Assembly (NCBI GenBank): GCA_002499015.1
Contig: DAJY01000118.1
Coordinates: forward strand, 1 to 18,099
From: Euryarchaeota archaeon UBA242
Lineage (GTDB): Archaea; Thermoplasmatota; Poseidoniia; Poseidoniales; Poseidoniaceae
Reading direction: 5' to 3'
DNA: 18,099 bases
The translations under genes were made by a program, and so were the position numbers. The notes under the pieces were generated by a model. That model worked only from the letters and a program-made list of their open reading frames with translations, searched no databases and was not told where the DNA came from. Below, piece by piece: positions 1 to 7,111 of the stretch (its first letter is position 1; every line of letters starts with the position of its first letter).

Positions 1-1982
1 TTCAAGTTCGCTCTGGGCAATCTGTTTTACTAGAGCCAAAACTGGTAGATGCTAACGGTTTCACAATGAATCTTTCAAACGCAGGTTCAATTTCATGGTA
101 TGCAGAAAATGGTTCAATCAATAATCAAGGATTGTATCAAGCATCAGCACCAGGGATTTGGAATATTTCAATTTCAGCAGGCGGGATATTTGGTAATGGT
201 AGCCTATATGTTGTACCAGCCAATGCCATGATTTCACAATTGGTTATAATTGAGGATCTAGAGTCGTATGCTGCCGGTACTGCATACGAGATTGCAACTA
301 TTAGAACTGACAATAATGGTAATTCTGGTTATGTCATCCCTCCATTATCGAATTGGTCAATTTCAAGTGGGGGGCTCCATTATGAAGATGAAAAGGTTTG
401 GTGGACTCCTAGTTCAACAGGACAAGTAACACTACAAGTTGTTGATGAAGATGTTCCTTCTAGTCTAGAAGTGAATGTAGTTCATGGAAATGCAATTGAC
501 GCTATCCTATCCTTTAGTAAAACTCATTTGACAGCAGGAACTCAGGGCGTTGTATTGTTTGAAGCATTTGACCGCTCTGGGAACCATTGGCCAGTAGATG
601 GAGAAATATCTCTAGCCACGGGTAATGCTTCTTTGACTCAGATTGAGTCGGACCATGCACTATTCAATCCACAAAAAGTTGGAACGTGGAGATTTGAAGG
701 TACCTGGTTTGACAATGCCACTGATTCAAGATATAATGTGGCCAATCAAATTGAAATTAAACATGGCCGTCTTTCGTTTATTCATCTAAACGGAAACTCA
801 ATGATATTACCTGCAGACACTCCATTATTACTAGAGCCACAATTTACTGATGCCTATGGAAACCAAATAGTTGGAGTAAATGTTAATTGGACTATCGATG
901 ATATAGATTCAACATTAGATCTAATTTTATCACAAGGATATTTTTCTTCTTCAACAGTTGGTGGTCACGAAATAAGGGCAAATGCAGATGGTATTTTTGC
1001 AACGATAAGATTGACTGTTGTAGCAGGTTCAGCACAGTATTTGATAACTGATAAAGATAGTGGTTTTACAGCGATTGCGGGTGAGGAAACGGACATATTC
1101 GTTCAAGTGGTTGATATTCATGGCAATACAGCACCGAGTAATGAATTAACTAATGATTTACAGATATCAATTGGTGTTTTGGAGACTTCATCAGCAGGAA
1201 TTGGTTATTGGACATTCACTGGAAAGACAGCAGGGATGTACACTTTAACAATCGAAGAAGGAGATGCCCAGCGAGAGATTGCATTAACCGTATTGCCTGG
1301 TAAAGCAGTTCGTATTGTGGCAGAAATAGATGGCGATACATTATCGCAAGGCGATGTATTTTTACTAAGGGCAAATGGTATTGATTCATTTGGAAATAAA
1401 GTTGAAATCGATGCCGAAAATACTACTATATCTTGCACAGCAGGACCAACATCACATGTGACAACGGATACATGGGAAGTGGAGATAACTTCGGCTGGAA
1501 ATGACCGTTCCTGCACGATAATGTGGGAAGGAATAATTGCTCAAAATTTCTTTGATGTTGAATCGGTATTGCTTGGTGGAACAGTTGGTTCCACAAATAC
1601 AGCAATGGGATTAGGTGCATTCCTTCTTTCTCTTATTTTGATTACTCTTGTAGTTCTAATTCGCAAAGCCAATCAAGCCCCTGAAGATGAATGGGTCGAA
1701 GACGCATTTGATTACGATGAAGAACAATCTGAAAGTTCATCCTCACCGGAAGATGAAGAAAAAGAACAATCCGAAGCAAATTCTGCAAGCGACCAACAAA
1801 CTAATGGTGACTGGATTGACAAAGCCATGAAAACCGAACTAGCAGCAGCGGCTGCAGAGGTTGGAGTAATGCAAGCAGCACCGGGTACAGAACAAGGTTC
1901 AACTGGTTGGTATGTAGATGTCAGCGAAGAAGTACAATACTGGGATGTTGCTGAGGATGGTACTTGGAATAGAGTCTCGTGA
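1..1982 (+). CDS. Ig-like cell-surface protein, C-terminal part (5' truncated by window edge), membrane anchored
   Basis: The frame is open to the left edge (first full codon at base 3), so the ATG at 66 is internal and the real start lies outside the window. The visible 659 residues are tandem beta-rich modules of roughly 80-100 residues. Each carries a D-x-x-G-N type signature (DAYGNQ, DIHGNT, DSFGNK, DRSGNH), as in bacterial Ig-like (Big) domains. N-x-S/T sequons are frequent, suggesting N-glycosylation. Bases about 1605-1665 encode one hydrophobic helix followed by Arg-Lys. The last about 105 residues form a presumably cytoplasmic tail rich in Glu, Asp and Ser, with an Ala stretch and a Trp/Tyr-rich end (GWYVDVSEEVQYWDVAEDGT). 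This indicates an extracellular stalk with an inside C-terminus. Two modules resemble each other clearly (near 30-230 and 810-1035), suggesting duplication. Function is unknown; adhesion or envelope structure is likely. The stop is 11 bases from the convergent dioxygenase unit. Confidence 0.85.
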   Translation, partial: QVRSGQSVLLEPKLVDANGFTMNLSNAGSISWYAENGSINNQGLYQASAPGIWNISISAGGIFGNGSLYVVPANAMISQLVIIEDLESYAAGTAYEIATIRTDNNGNSGYVIPPLSNWSISSGGLHYEDEKVWWTPSSTGQVTLQVVDEDVPSSLEVNVVHGNAIDAILSFSKTHLTAGTQGVVLFEAFDRSGNHWPVDGEISLATGNASLTQIESDHALFNPQKVGTWRFEGTWFDNATDSRYNVANQIEIKHGRLSFIHLNGNSMILPADTPLLLEPQFTDAYGNQIVGVNVNWTIDDIDSTLDLILSQGYFSSSTVGGHEIRANADGIFATIRLTVVAGSAQYLITDKDSGFTAIAGEETDIFVQVVDIHGNTAPSNELTNDLQISIGVLETSSAGIGYWTFTGKTAGMYTLTIEEGDAQREIALTVLPGKAVRIVAEIDGDTLSQGDVFLLRANGIDSFGNKVEIDAENTTISCTAGPTSHVTTDTWEVEITSAGNDRSCTIMWEGIIAQNFFDVESVLLGGTVGSTNTAMGLGAFLLSLILITLVVLIRKANQAPEDEWVEDAFDYDEEQSESSSSPEDEEKEQSEANSASDQQTNGDWIDKAMKTELAAAAAEVGVMQAAPGTEQGSTGWYVDVSEEVQYWDVAEDGTWNRVS

Positions 1983-1993
1983 GAATTACACTA

Positions 1994-3427
1994 TCATTCT
2001 AAGAATTGTGCGATAACTTTCATCTCAACAGCAATCGGTGTAGGTAATGCTCGAATTGCTAATGTAGTCCTAGTCGGTCCTATTTTGCCTAATGTTTCAG
2101 CCCAAACTTCATTGTAGCCTTGAAAATCTCTTTTCATATCAACTAAGAATGTTGTAACATCAATAACTTGATCTAAAGATGAGCCCGCTTCTTCTAAGAT
2201 TAACGCTATATTATCTATTACTGCTCGAGTTTGGGCTTTGATATCATAATCAAGAGGCTCTCCATCTTCATCATGTATAGGACCACCTGGGATTGAGTTT
2301 GTCACCGCTTGACGTGGACCTACTCCAGAAAGGTAGAGCAAATCTCCTACGCGCCTCGCATGTGGATATGCGCCTACTGGCTTTGGAGCAGAATCAGTAT
2401 TGACTGAACCATCTGCCGTTGTAGGCTCCCATAAAGCAGGACCATTTTCTTCAGCAGTTATGATTTCATCAATTGTTTCAACCTCTTCGTCAATATTCGT
2501 AGTCTTTGAATCGTTTGAATCTAAGACACTGCGGTCGCCATAGAAATATTCTACATCGTCCTCATCATATTCCTTGTCACCAGTTCCACATGAAGCAGGG
2601 TCTAAGTGTATAACTGCAGCACCAGCGCCGTGAATTGCTTCATAGGCCAATACTTCTCCAGTCAAATCATTTCGATTATCGTTGATAGCTGAAAGCCACC
2701 ACATTGGCTTGAATGCTACAACCTTTCGGACGCGAATTTGTTTTTGAATTGTGCGTGATAATTGACCTACATCTTCAAGCCTTCCCTTTTCCATCAATTC
2801 AAGGATTTTACAATTCCACTCATCATCTTTCAAAGAATGAATTTTATCATCAGCGGGGTCAATATTTTCGGTAAACATTCTATTAGAAAGTGACATTGCA
2901 GTAATTGCTATTGCTTTTCGTCCAGTACTACGGACAACGTCTAAGCATGCTTTTGCCATTACTGAGGTTTCAGAACGATTAGCATAAACATTGGAAGAAA
3001 CTATTACTGCTGGAATTGCATTATCAGGATTTAATAGTTTTAGAGCAACAACTGAGCCAACATCTATTGGGAATCCATGGTAGTTTACTGTACGACTCTT
3101 TAGACCACGCTTATGATTTGCTTCGTTCCAAGCATTAGCAAATTCAGAATCTATATTGAAGGAGTAAGGTATTGAGCCAAGGTCGTGGAAATCATGGTCG
3201 ACCATAACCCATTCTGGATTAGGATCGGCTTGAATTTGGTGACCAATAATGCTAGGCCAAGTTGTTGAGTAAATAATTAGTAAGTCTGCCTCACTATTTT
3301 TGATACGGAGGGCTGCTTCATCAAACGCCTCTCTAAGTTTTGTCCAACCAGGGTTTTGTTCAGGAACTAAGTAGGTGTGAGGATGGACAGGAACAATGTA
3401 TGAACCGATGATTTCACCGTCACTCAT
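1994..3427 (-). CDS. AmnA-AmnD fusion: 2-aminophenol 1,6-dioxygenase alpha-like subunit joined to RidA-family 2-aminomuconate deaminase-like domain
   Basis: The protein has 477 residues. Residues 1-275 resemble the alpha subunit (AmnA) of 2-aminophenol 1,6-dioxygenase, a LigB-fold class III extradiol enzyme (motifs VNYHGFPIDVGS, ENIDPADDKI, DDEWN). At the positions of the beta subunit's metal ligands it has non-ligand residues (Val for the first His, Thr for the second, a basic/hydrophobic stretch for the Glu). It is therefore probably structural, as known for AmnA. Residues 276-345 are an acidic linker. Residues 346-477 are a RidA/YjgF domain (PVGAYPHARR, YLSGVGPR) with the conserved Arg453 in TRTT and Glu468 in VEMKVIA, resembling 2-aminomuconate deaminase. 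The start is the ATG at 3427: it overlaps the amnB stop in ATGA and has GAGGAGG seven bases upstream. The longer reading from 3460 is rejected. I infer that the fusion tethers the deaminase to the dioxygenase. The fusion is unusual; the usual enzymes are separate. Confidence 0.85.
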   Translation of the reverse strand: MSDGEIIGSYIVPVHPHTYLVPEQNPGWTKLREAFDEAALRIKNSEADLLIIYSTTWPSIIGHQIQADPNPEWVMVDHDFHDLGSIPYSFNIDSEFANAWNEANHKRGLKSRTVNYHGFPIDVGSVVALKLLNPDNAIPAVIVSSNVYANRSETSVMAKACLDVVRSTGRKAIAITAMSLSNRMFTENIDPADDKIHSLKDDEWNCKILELMEKGRLEDVGQLSRTIQKQIRVRKVVAFKPMWWLSAINDNRNDLTGEVLAYEAIHGAGAAVIHLDPASCGTGDKEYDEDDVEYFYGDRSVLDSNDSKTTNIDEEVETIDEIITAEENGPALWEPTTADGSVNTDSAPKPVGAYPHARRVGDLLYLSGVGPRQAVTNSIPGGPIHDEDGEPLDYDIKAQTRAVIDNIALILEEAGSSLDQVIDVTTFLVDMKRDFQGYNEVWAETLGKIGPTRTTLAIRALPTPIAVEMKVIAQFLE

Positions 3428-4326
3428 TGTGAGTCCTCCTCGTGTTTGTAACAAGGCCATTCCACTACCGCATTACCTGTTCCGATGATAGTTCCATATC
3501 CATGCAGTATTGCAGGGTAATCTGGTGTATTTAGCGCAGAGATAAGCCATGAAAGTCCTCCTCCATCACTTTCTGCAATCGCTTGTTCAATAAATTCAGG
3601 CATCTCATCGAGGATTCTCTGAGTTTGTCCTGAACGAATATAATCAATAATTCTCATATCCCAAAGATGCATTGCATGGCTTGCAATATGTTCTTTGCTC
3701 ATGTCTTCAGGAATCTCAGATTCGGTGGTAAAGTGGCGATGTGATAGAGAATTACTTGCCAAAATAATTGCCTTCTTACCACTTTCTTCAATAGTTTCTC
3801 TAGTGATTCTTCCTAGTTCAATCATCATCTCCTGCATTACTTCAGCGGAATAATAATCAGTAGAACGGTTTGATGAAATAACCACTAAGGGTTTATCCCA
3901 TTTTGGATTGAATAAATGTCCAGTAGTAATGGTTCCATAATCAACTCTAAAATCTGGATTTTCCATCATTTTGACAACTAATCCCGCCTTTTCGGCATTA
4001 TCGTGAATTTGTTTTGCCAATTCAACATCAATATTTAAATTATAATGATATCTAAATAAGTTTGGAAAAACGGGGTCGACACTCAAACTTTGAAAGTTTT
4101 CTAATCCTAAAAAATGAGTTCCGACATATGTTTGCCAATGTGGTGAAAGAATTACTATTACATCATGTTCAATTTCCGAAAGAGATTCACGCAGTCTTTC
4201 ATATCCCCAACGCAATTGTTCCCAACCACCTTCGGAAGTCGGTTCATTTTGGTCTGGATTTTCAGCATAAACCAAATGAGGGGGGTGGGGTGCTATGCAT
4301 CCAGCGACTATTCTCCCCTTCGCCAT
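3424..4326 (-). CDS. amnB: 2-aminophenol 1,6-dioxygenase beta-like (catalytic) subunit, class III extradiol dioxygenase
   Basis: This 300-residue protein has the length of Comamonas/Pseudomonas AmnB and resembles it along its whole length as I remember that sequence (APHPPHLVY, NEPTSEGGWE, VDPVFPNLFRY, NPDFRVDYGTITT, IPEDMSKE, GYGTIIGTGNAV). The Fe(II) ligands of AmnB (His13, His62, Glu251) correspond to His14, His63 and Glu252 here, and the catalytic His195 to His196 in SLSHRHF, so the enzyme should be active. The reaction in the family is O2-dependent cleavage of 2-aminophenol to 2-aminomuconate 6-semialdehyde. The true substrate here could be a related aminophenol or catechol. The start is the ATG at 4326. 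An in-frame extension to 4524 adds 66 residues with no family similarity and runs through the divergent gene. No clear Shine-Dalgarno precedes it, so it may be leaderless. It is the first gene of the unit, with its stop overlapping the start of amnA. Confidence 0.9.
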   Translation of the reverse strand: MAKGRIVAGCIAPHPPHLVYAENPDQNEPTSEGGWEQLRWGYERLRESLSEIEHDVIVILSPHWQTYVGTHFLGLENFQSLSVDPVFPNLFRYHYNLNIDVELAKQIHDNAEKAGLVVKMMENPDFRVDYGTITTGHLFNPKWDKPLVVISSNRSTDYYSAEVMQEMMIELGRITRETIEESGKKAIILASNSLSHRHFTTESEIPEDMSKEHIASHAMHLWDMRIIDYIRSGQTQRILDEMPEFIEQAIAESDGGGLSWLISALNTPDYPAILHGYGTIIGTGNAVVEWPCYKHEEDSQ

Positions 4327-4429
4327 ATCACAACGCAAAGGGTTTGGGTCTTTATCGCATTCGGCCAATGCGTGAATTGTTAATCTTGAAACCCGAAGAC
4401 TCAAGGACAAATCATACCTCGCCAACAAT
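4327..4429. promoter_or_regulatory. Divergent promoter region with a 17-bp inverted repeat
   Basis: This 103-base gap separates the divergent starts of amnB and the small membrane protein, so it must hold both promoters. At 4356-4372 lies CGCATTCGGCCAATGCG, with 6-bp perfect arms (CGCATT/AATGCG) around CGGCC, a plausible regulator-binding site. An AT-rich stretch (about 4373-4384, AATTGTTAATC) is the best TATA candidate for either direction. Neither gene has a recognisable Shine-Dalgarno, which fits short or absent leaders. Confidence 0.5.
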
Positions 4430-4921
4430 ATGGCTGAAGTTGAGGTACAACCGGTTTCAACCAGTGCTGAGAAAGAGTGGAACTCCGTTGCTGGATGGCT
4501 ACCCGAATCGTTTCGACATGCCATCTCTCCAATGCTGATAGGTGCGCTATTTGGAGCATTTTGGCAGTCGATAGTTCTTCCAAATATGGCGTACAGTTAT
4601 CCATCACCAGTTCAGGGTGCGTTCATTTTGGCGCTATTATTTTCACCTCTAATGTACAAATATCTACTACCCAATAACAATGGTGACTTGAAAGAATACG
4701 CCTTGGGTCTAGGCATTCTTGGGCTTGCCTATTCTTTCATTTGGGTTTCAGGATGGGGTGCGATGTTTTGTGGGGGATATCTGTCAGTATTGGTTTGGGT
4801 TTGGATAAACACTACATGGTGGCAATATGAATTACCTTCATTCCGTTATGGAATTTGGCATGCGATTGGAATTGACATTGGGGCATTCGGTGGAGCGGTT
4901 CTGGCCTATATCTATCTCTGA
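4430..4921 (+). CDS. Small polytopic membrane protein of unknown function
   Basis: The protein has 163 residues. After a polar N-terminus of about 30 residues come about five hydrophobic segments, near 33-52, 60-79, 90-107, 109-128 and 141-162. Charged loops lie at 80-90 (NNNGDLKEY) and 129-140. Trp is abundant (WVSGWG, VLVWVWINTTWWQ). There is no signal peptide and I recognise no family motif. It starts at the first ATG, with no Shine-Dalgarno, and is divergent from amnB across a 103-base region, so the two may share regulation. A transport role for the aromatic pathway is possible but nothing in the sequence proves it. Its stop is 7 bases from the convergent panB stop. Confidence 0.75.
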   Translation: MAEVEVQPVSTSAEKEWNSVAGWLPESFRHAISPMLIGALFGAFWQSIVLPNMAYSYPSPVQGAFILALLFSPLMYKYLLPNNNGDLKEYALGLGILGLAYSFIWVSGWGAMFCGGYLSVLVWVWINTTWWQYELPSFRYGIWHAIGIDIGAFGGAVLAYIYL

Positions 4922-4928
4922 CAATAAA

Positions 4929-5750
4929 TCATTCGGAATATGATTCATCTTCACTAGGGAAGTCTCCAGAACGAACATCATCACAATATTGTCTAATTGC
5001 ATTGTTAATGTCGGTTGATAGATTCAAATAACGACGTAAGAATCGTGGTGAGAAATCCATGGTGATTCCCAGTAAGTCGTGGAGGACAAGTACTTGTCCA
5101 TCACAATCAGGTCCAGCTCCAATACCAATAGTTGGGATGGAAATAGATTCACTGACTTTCTTGGCTAGTTCGCGAGGTATCTTTTCCAATACAATCGCAA
5201 AGCAACCAGCATCTTCCAGCAGTTTAGCATCCGAGATTAGTTTAGCAGCTTCTTCATCTTCCTTTGCTCTAACCGTATAGGTTCCAAATTTGTAAATAGA
5301 CTGAGGTGTAAGTCCGAGGTGGCCCATTACAGGGATTCCAGCGGTTAGAATTCTTTTTACAGATTCAACTACTTCAGAACCACCCTCGAGTTTTACTGAA
5401 TGTCCATTTGATTCTTTCATGATGCGTACTGCAGATTCTAGAGCAACTGTAGAATTTCCTTGGTATGAACCAAATGGCATATCAACAACGATCAATGCTC
5501 TGTCAACTGCTCTTTCAACACACTGTGCGTGGTAAATCATATGGTCCAATGTGATTGGAACAGTTGTTGCATGGCCGGCCATGACATTAGATGCAGAATC
5601 TCCAACAAGAATTATATCGACACCGGCTTTGTCAACCAGTTTAGCCAATGAGAAGTCATAGGCTGTCAGCATGGTTATTTTTTCACCCGCACTCTTCATT
5701 TCTTGCAAGGTGTTTGTAGTAACCTTCCTCGCTTGGCCATGAATGGACAT
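4929..5750 (-). CDS. panB: 3-methyl-2-oxobutanoate hydroxymethyltransferase (ketopantoate hydroxymethyltransferase)
   Basis: PanB transfers a hydroxymethyl group from methylene-tetrahydrofolate (or an archaeal pterin equivalent) to 2-oxoisovalerate, the first committed step to pantothenate and coenzyme A, in the cytoplasm. The 273-residue protein has the family length. It shows the metal-binding Asp residues in LVGDS and VVDMPFGSY, the Glu in VKLEGG, the motif GHLGLTPQS, the catalytic-type Glu in LEKIPRELA, and the C-terminal signature GIGAGPDCDGQVLV. I chose the ATG at 5750. A longer reading begins at a TTG (5783) and adds 11 residues outside the family alignment. An AT-rich element at about 5791-5806 would put transcription about 20 bases before the ATG. 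The C-terminal tail is acidic. It sits alone between the two aromatic-pathway units and has no evident functional link to them. Confidence 0.95.
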   Translation of the reverse strand: MSIHGQARKVTTNTLQEMKSAGEKITMLTAYDFSLAKLVDKAGVDIILVGDSASNVMAGHATTVPITLDHMIYHAQCVERAVDRALIVVDMPFGSYQGNSTVALESAVRIMKESNGHSVKLEGGSEVVESVKRILTAGIPVMGHLGLTPQSIYKFGTYTVRAKEDEEAAKLISDAKLLEDAGCFAIVLEKIPRELAKKVSESISIPTIGIGAGPDCDGQVLVLHDLLGITMDFSPRFLRRYLNLSTDINNAIRQYCDDVRSGDFPSEDESYSE

Positions 5751-5861
5751 AACACTGCCAACCACCAAGTAGTTTTCAATCAATCGCCGGATATCATTTT
5801 CTAATTAGCGCTGCCACATTTGTTATGACCGGTCACTTATTGGCTATGTGTGGGACAGACT
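5751..5861. promoter_or_regulatory. Divergent promoter region of panB and the monooxygenase operon, with palindrome TGACCGGTCA
   Basis: This gap of about 110 bases separates the panB and monooxygenase starts. A perfect 10-bp palindrome, TGACCGGTCA, lies at 5826-5835, centred about 31 bases before the likely monooxygenase ATG. It is a good operator candidate for the catabolic operon. On the minus strand an AT-rich stretch (about 5791-5806, TTAGAAAATGATATCC) could be the panB TATA element. No experimental site is known to me. Confidence 0.45.
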
Positions 5862-7106
5862 ATGGAGCACGATATTTTCTTCTCAATCAGTCAAACTCCT
5901 AATGCTGAAGGATATGTTCCTAGTGAGCAAGAAATGTTCACTAATTATTATCAGCAATTGCAGTGTGCAGACGATTTAGGCTTCGGTGTTGGCTGGTTAG
6001 CCCAGGCACATCTTTCAACTGAAACACAAAAAAGTAACTCGCGACCAGTTGTACCACATTGGATTGGAGAGGTCGGATTGTGTACAGATTTTCCGCAGTT
6101 GGCGATGGATTCTTTTAGAAGAACTAAGAATATTGAAATTGGCAGTGCGGTTCTCTCAATACTTGCATCAGGAGGGCCTATAGCCCAGGCTGAAAGAGTC
6201 GCCAATACTCTAACTTTACTCGGAATTGATGCTAATGAAAAGCGTAGATTGCACGTAGGATTTGCAGCAGGACGCTTTGAGTTCATGGCAAGGCCCTATG
6301 GCATAGTTCCTCGCAATTCGGTAGAAGAAGCAGCATGGCCAGCATTGAGGGGTCAAATCTTCATGGAAGCAAGTGATATCTTCCTGAGGTTGTTAAGAGG
6401 AGACACTATCAATTCAACTCAGACTTTCAAAACCATCTTGACGAGAGCTAATTTCCGTAGCGATGAAGATTGGAAAGCAGTCCAAGATGCAGCAGTTGAG
6501 TTTGAAGGACTTGATTTCGTTCCTGAAGAAATTGAAATTCCTAAACGTTATGTCTTTGAAGATTTGAAAATCATTCCACAAAACTTCCGCCGTGAATTAT
6601 TACAATTAGTTGCTGGGACACACGATCCTAAAGCACAGCAATTCGTCAATACAATTCTTCCAGTAAAGGTCTTCAATCTATCGATTACCAAGGATGAAAT
6701 CATTGATGCGACTCATGAAAAGATGTCTAAATTATACCACCCAGATGGTGGGCAATGGAAGCGCAGTGATATGCCTAGAACTTCTTTCGTTTTTATTAAT
6801 GCAGAGCAAGGACTTACTCCACAGCAACAGACAAAAGCCGCACATCAAGAAGCAAATTCTGCACTAGGCGCCTATTGGAATGCATTGGAGGGTACGATTG
6901 ACCCTTCCAAAGTAAAAAGCGCTTCAAATAACGCACTTATCGGTAATCCCCAAGATATCGCAAAGCAAATGGTTGAGCGCTTCCATCCACAAGATAGAGT
7001 CATGGCTTGGTTTGATTTCTTCAATCACGATAGTGATAGAGTTTGCCGTAATATGACTGCATATATGGAGCAAGTCGTACCATTGGTTGAGAAATTATTG
7101 GAGTGA
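5862..7106 (+). CDS. LLM-class (luciferase-like) flavin-dependent monooxygenase
   Basis: The protein has 414 residues and the bacterial-luciferase TIM-barrel pattern. The N-terminal strand HDIFFSISQT is followed by a helix ending in ADDLGFGVGWLAQAH, then IEIGSAVLSI, the typical QAERVANTLTLLG, and RLHVGFAAGRFEF. These enzymes use reduced flavin from a separate reductase plus O2 to oxygenate small organic substrates. No reductase gene is seen in the window. The segment of about 110 residues after the Gly-Arg-Phe region (roughly 180-290) is longer and more charged than in minimal LLM proteins. The start is probably the ATG at 5862; a GTG in frame at 5850 would add MGQT. It is the first gene of an operon with the amidase and the aldehyde dehydrogenase; its stop TGA overlaps a GTG and sits just before the next ATG. 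I infer a substrate hydroxylation or ring-opening role in aromatic catabolism; the substrate is unknown. Confidence 0.85.
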   Translation: MEHDIFFSISQTPNAEGYVPSEQEMFTNYYQQLQCADDLGFGVGWLAQAHLSTETQKSNSRPVVPHWIGEVGLCTDFPQLAMDSFRRTKNIEIGSAVLSILASGGPIAQAERVANTLTLLGIDANEKRRLHVGFAAGRFEFMARPYGIVPRNSVEEAAWPALRGQIFMEASDIFLRLLRGDTINSTQTFKTILTRANFRSDEDWKAVQDAAVEFEGLDFVPEEIEIPKRYVFEDLKIIPQNFRRELLQLVAGTHDPKAQQFVNTILPVKVFNLSITKDEIIDATHEKMSKLYHPDGGQWKRSDMPRTSFVFINAEQGLTPQQQTKAAHQEANSALGAYWNALEGTIDPSKVKSASNNALIGNPQDIAKQMVERFHPQDRVMAWFDFFNHDSDRVCRNMTAYMEQVVPLVEKLLE

Positions 7107-7111
7107 AGATT

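Noticed and set aside
3428..3460. Earlier ATG for the AmnA-AmnD fusion
   Set aside because: The ATG at 3427 overlaps the amnB stop and has a strong GAGGAGG ribosome site at good spacing; the 11 extra residues do not look like the family.
4327..4524. 66-residue N-terminal extension of the amnB frame
   Set aside because: It has no similarity to the family, runs across the divergent promoter and into the membrane-protein gene, and the AmnB alignment begins at the ATG at 4326.
4062..4538. 158-residue plus-strand open frame
   Set aside because: It is antisense to the conserved part of amnB and overlaps the membrane-protein start in another frame.
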